Below are positions 61,706 to 64,000 of a stretch of DNA of 64,000 bases, piece after piece (positions within the stretch are counted from its first letter, which is position 1; each line of letters starts with the position of its first letter). This stretch comes from Vibrio mytili (lineage in GTDB: Bacteria; Pseudomonadota; Gammaproteobacteria; Enterobacterales; Vibrionaceae), in the NCBI RefSeq assembly GCF_000830505.1, contig NZ_JXOK01000041.1, forward strand, positions 1 to 64,000, in the 5' to 3' direction. The notes under the pieces are model-generated. The model ran no database searches. It was not told the DNA's origin and worked only from the letters and a program-made list of their open reading frames with translations. Made by a program: the position numbers and the translations under genes.

Positions 61706-62152
61706 ATGCCAGAATCAAAGAAAAAAACGATAGGCATCCTAGCCATTGCAGGCGTGGAACCATATCAGGAAAAACCTGGTGAAGAGTACATGTCACCAGA
61801 ACAGGTGAAACACTTTACGACTATTCTAACAGCTTGGCGTGATCAACTAAGAGCTGAAGTAGATCGTACGGTTCACCACATGCAGGATGAAGCAGCAAAC
61901 TTCCCAGATCCTGTTGACCGCGCCTCTCAAGAGGAAGAGTTCAGCTTAGAATTGCGTAACCGCGACCGCGAACGCCGTTTGATCAAGAAGATTGAAAAAA
62001 CATTAGACAAAATTAAAGAAGATGATTTTGGCTTTTGTGAATCTTGTGGCGTAGAGATCGGCGTTCGTCGTCTTGAAGCTCGCCCAACTGCAGACCTTTG
62101 TATTGACTGTAAAACACTTGCAGAAATCAAAGAAAGACAGATGCAAGGTTAA
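61706..62152 (+). CDS. dksA: RNA polymerase-binding transcription factor DksA
   Basis: The protein has 148 residues with a coiled coil (about 30-105) bearing the tip [12 protein letters not shown], and a C-terminal zinc finger with CESC (about 114) and CIDC (about 135). It binds the polymerase secondary channel and, with ppGpp, controls rRNA and biosynthetic promoters. It is followed by its own terminator, then gluQ, as in other gammaproteobacteria. Confidence 0.97.
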   Translation: MPESKKKTIGILAIAGVEPYQEKPGEEYMSPEQVKHFTTILTAWRDQLRAEVDRTVHHMQDEAANFPDPVDRASQEEEFSLELRNRDRERRLIKKIEKTLDKIKEDDFGFCESCGVEIGVRRLEARPTADLCIDCKTLAEIKERQMQG

Positions 62153-62170
62153 TCAAGCAAACATTTCAAT

Positions 62171-62195
62171 AAAAGGGAGCTCATGCTCCCTTTTT
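62171..62195 (+). terminator. dksA terminator
   Basis: A perfect stem AAAGGGAGC / GCTCCCTTT with TCAT loop (62172-62180 and 62185-62193) leads into TT, 20 bases past the dksA stop. Confidence 0.9.
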
Positions 62196-62221
62196 GTTTT
62201 AGCTTATCTGGGTATACACGC

Positions 62222-63085
62222 ATGACACGCTATGTTGGCCGATTCGCTCCATCTCCTTCCGGCCCCTTACATTTTGGCTCCCTTGTGGCAGCTCTTGGTA
62301 GTTACTTTCAGGCAAAAGCAAACAACGGTCTTTGGTTGGTCCGTATGGAAGACCTCGATCCACCAAGAGAAATGCCTGGAGCCGTGGGAGCAATCCTTGA
62401 CGCGCTGAAAGCCTACCATTTACATTGGGATGGCGAAGTGGTTTATCAGAGCCAACGCCATCCTTTGTACCAAGCGCAAATTGATACTTGGTTAACCAAT
62501 GGGGACGCCTACTATTGTCAATGCACACGTAAGCAGATCAAACAACATGGCGGCTTTTATCCAGGGACTTGCCGAGATAAAAACTTGAAACAAGGCGCGA
62601 TTCGTCTAAAAATGACCCAACCTGTCGCCAGTTTCTTCGATCAAAAACATGGACAGATGCTCATTCCAGAGCAACTGGTAAATGAAGATTTCATTATTAA
62701 ACGCCGTGATGGCTTATTTGCCTATAATCTTGCGGTAGTATTGGATGACATCGACCAAGGTGTGACAGAAGTCGTTCGAGGTGCAGACTTAATCGAACCG
62801 ACAGGGCGTCAAATCAGTTTGTACCGAACCCTTGGTCAGCCGGAGGTAAGCTACTTACATTTACCCTTGGCGATGGATAACAACGGCAATAAATTGTCGA
62901 AACAAAATCACGCGACGGCTATTGATATCGATAACCCGAAACCAACACTATTGAACGCAATGATCTTCTTAGGCTTTGATATACCTACAGAAATAAGCGC
63001 GGGCGATATTGAAGAAATTCTACGTTGGGGCTGTAAAAATTGGCGTTTAGAACAACTGCCAGCAGCGATCGAGATCACAGCATGA
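62222..63085 (+). CDS. gluQ: glutamyl-Q tRNA(Asp) synthetase
   Basis: The protein has 287 residues (YadB) and is a truncated GluRS-like enzyme with RFAPSPSGPLHFGSLVAAL (HIGH-like), zinc-region cysteines in YCQCTRKQIKQH..C, and a KMSKS-like KLSKQNHA. It lacks the anticodon-binding domain, as expected. It attaches glutamate to queuosine 34 of tRNA-Asp. I chose the ATG at 62222. The upstream in-frame ATG lies inside the dksA terminator. The gene follows dksA and precedes pcnB. Confidence 0.95.
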   Translation: MTRYVGRFAPSPSGPLHFGSLVAALGSYFQAKANNGLWLVRMEDLDPPREMPGAVGAILDALKAYHLHWDGEVVYQSQRHPLYQAQIDTWLTNGDAYYCQCTRKQIKQHGGFYPGTCRDKNLKQGAIRLKMTQPVASFFDQKHGQMLIPEQLVNEDFIIKRRDGLFAYNLAVVLDDIDQGVTEVVRGADLIEPTGRQISLYRTLGQPEVSYLHLPLAMDNNGNKLSKQNHATAIDIDNPKPTLLNAMIFLGFDIPTEISAGDIEEILRWGCKNWRLEQLPAAIEITA

Positions 63086-63186
63086 TTCTCAAATGGGACT
63101 ACGTAAGCTATCATTAGCCGCAAAATCCGCCCTAAGGGCACCAAAACTAACCAAAGCAAAATTGGATTAAACCCAGTTATTGCCAG

Positions 63187-64000
63187 ATGCAAATGAATAC
63201 AAACGACTATACACCAAGCGAACCTGCCACAATCCCAGAGCTCGCTCTCAATGTAATAACTCGTGAAGAGCACAACATTTCGCGTAAACAGATCAGTGAC
63301 AATGCGCTGAAAGTCCTGTACCGCCTAAATGGTGCTGGTTTCGATGCTTTTCTTGTGGGTGGCGGGGTTCGAGACTTACTACTAGGGCAGAAACCAAAAG
63401 ACTTTGATATTGCCACGAATGCAACGCCGGAGCAGATTAAGCAACTGTTTAGAAACTGCCGCCTAATCGGCCGTCGCTTCCGTCTGGCACACATTATGTT
63501 TGGCCGAGACATCATTGAAGTTGCGACCTTCCGAGGTCATCATCAAGAGCAAAAGAACAAGAGCATTTCTCAGCAGTCTAAAGACGGCATGCTATTGCGT
63601 GACAACGTCTACGGCACCATTGATGAAGACGCAGAGCGACGAGACTTCACGATTAACTCGATGTACTACAACATCGCAGATTACTCTATTCACGACTACG
63701 CGCGCGGTATTGAAGATTTAGAAGACCGTTTAATTCGCCTGATTGGCGATCCTGAAACGCGTTACCGTGAAGATCCGGTACGAATGCTACGCGCCATTCG
63801 TTTTGCAGTGAAACTGGACTTTGATATTGAAGAAGACACCGCTGCACCGATTGAACCGATGTCACCGCTGCTGCGTGAAATTCCATCTGCACGCCTTTTC
63901 GAAGAGTCTCTGAAGCTGCTTCAGTCAGGTAACGGTTTAGAAACTTATCACTTATTGCGTGAATACAATCTATTCCAACAGCTATTCCCAATCATTGCTG
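63187..64000 (+). CDS. pcnB: poly(A) polymerase I, N-terminal part (cut by window edge)
   Basis: About 271 codons are present before the right edge. The nucleotidyltransferase core is clear: [46 protein letters not shown], and [12 protein letters not shown] with the RNA-binding block [14 protein letters not shown]. It adds 3' poly(A) tails that promote RNA decay. Two nearby ATGs (63187 and 63193) are possible starts. Neither has a strong ribosome binding site. E. coli pcnB uses a non-AUG start, so an upstream start such as ATT in the open frame after 63150 is possible. Confidence 0.93.
   Translation, partial: MQMNTNDYTPSEPATIPELALNVITREEHNISRKQISDNALKVLYRLNGAGFDAFLVGGGVRDLLLGQKPKDFDIATNATPEQIKQLFRNCRLIGRRFRLAHIMFGRDIIEVATFRGHHQEQKNKSISQQSKDGMLLRDNVYGTIDEDAERRDFTINSMYYNIADYSIHDYARGIEDLEDRLIRLIGDPETRYREDPVRMLRAIRFAVKLDFDIEEDTAAPIEPMSPLLREIPSARLFEESLKLLQSGNGLETYHLLREYNLFQQLFPIIA

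Noticed and set aside
63093..63170. 25-codon frame MGLRKLSLAAKS... before pcnB
   Set aside because: No ribosome binding site and no known family. It may be part of the pcnB leader only.

Overview
This window is chromosomal DNA from a Vibrio, most likely of the Harveyi/Parahaemolyticus group. The evidence is an OmpU porin beside greA, a complete ChiS/chitobiose operon, and gene order that from memory matches the block VC0594-VC0643 of V. cholerae chromosome 1, read in the opposite direction. Coding density is high. I see no prophage, integron, insertion sequence or CRISPR array. The mobile-looking DNA is limited to short non-coding palindromic repeats.

Layout. 1-8.4 kb (minus strand) is housekeeping: infB-nusA-rimP behind initiator tRNA-fMet and tRNA-Leu(GAG), then secG, glmM, folP, ftsH and rlmE. 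8.5-15.5 kb holds yhbY, greA, the ompU porin, dacB, tyrS and an M23 peptidoglycan endopeptidase (shyC-like). 15.5-20 kb is an RND efflux pump with its membrane fusion protein, then erpA and hemL. 22-24.6 kb holds a 44-residue membrane protein, a PerM-type permease and rsmC. 24.8-43.9 kb is the chitin oligosaccharide system: the hybrid kinase ChiS; a 1.15-kb regulatory gap; the periplasmic binding protein CBP; a four-gene ABC importer; a GH9 glucosaminidase; a GlcNAc kinase; a GH20 hexosaminidase; a GH94 chitobiose phosphorylase; and a GlcNAc-1-P mutase. 44-50.2 kb (minus) carries ferric transporter fbpABC, glnK-amtB and yacL. 50.5-60.8 kb (minus) carries acnB, a patatin/beta-barrel outer-membrane protein, mrcB and hrpB. 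60.8-64 kb (plus) carries sfsA, dksA, gluQ and the start of pcnB.

How the genes work together. CBP, with chitobiose bound, both feeds the ABC importer and signals to ChiS. Inside the cell, chitobiose is phosphorolysed (GH94) or hydrolysed (GH20). The products are phosphorylated (kinase) or isomerised (mutase) into GlcNAc-6-P. glnK-amtB carries a sigma-54/NtrC signature and fbpABC a Fur box.

Main caveat. Six genes between 37 and 60.2 kb (GlcNAc kinase, chitobiose phosphorylase, fbpC, amtB, mrcB, hrpB) each carry one frameshift. Every one is a loss of one or two bases, mostly in short runs, and the protein continues cleanly in another frame. No such break was noticed in the first 37 kb. A sequence or assembly error is the leading explanation.

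I did not find a wholly undescribed system. The most interesting new-looking signals are an apparent NtrC enhancer inside the yacL terminator, paired direct repeats that may be ChiS operators, a two-copy palindromic repeat family, a seven-codon leader overlapping the acnB start, and an RND pump lacking two canonical proton-relay residues.
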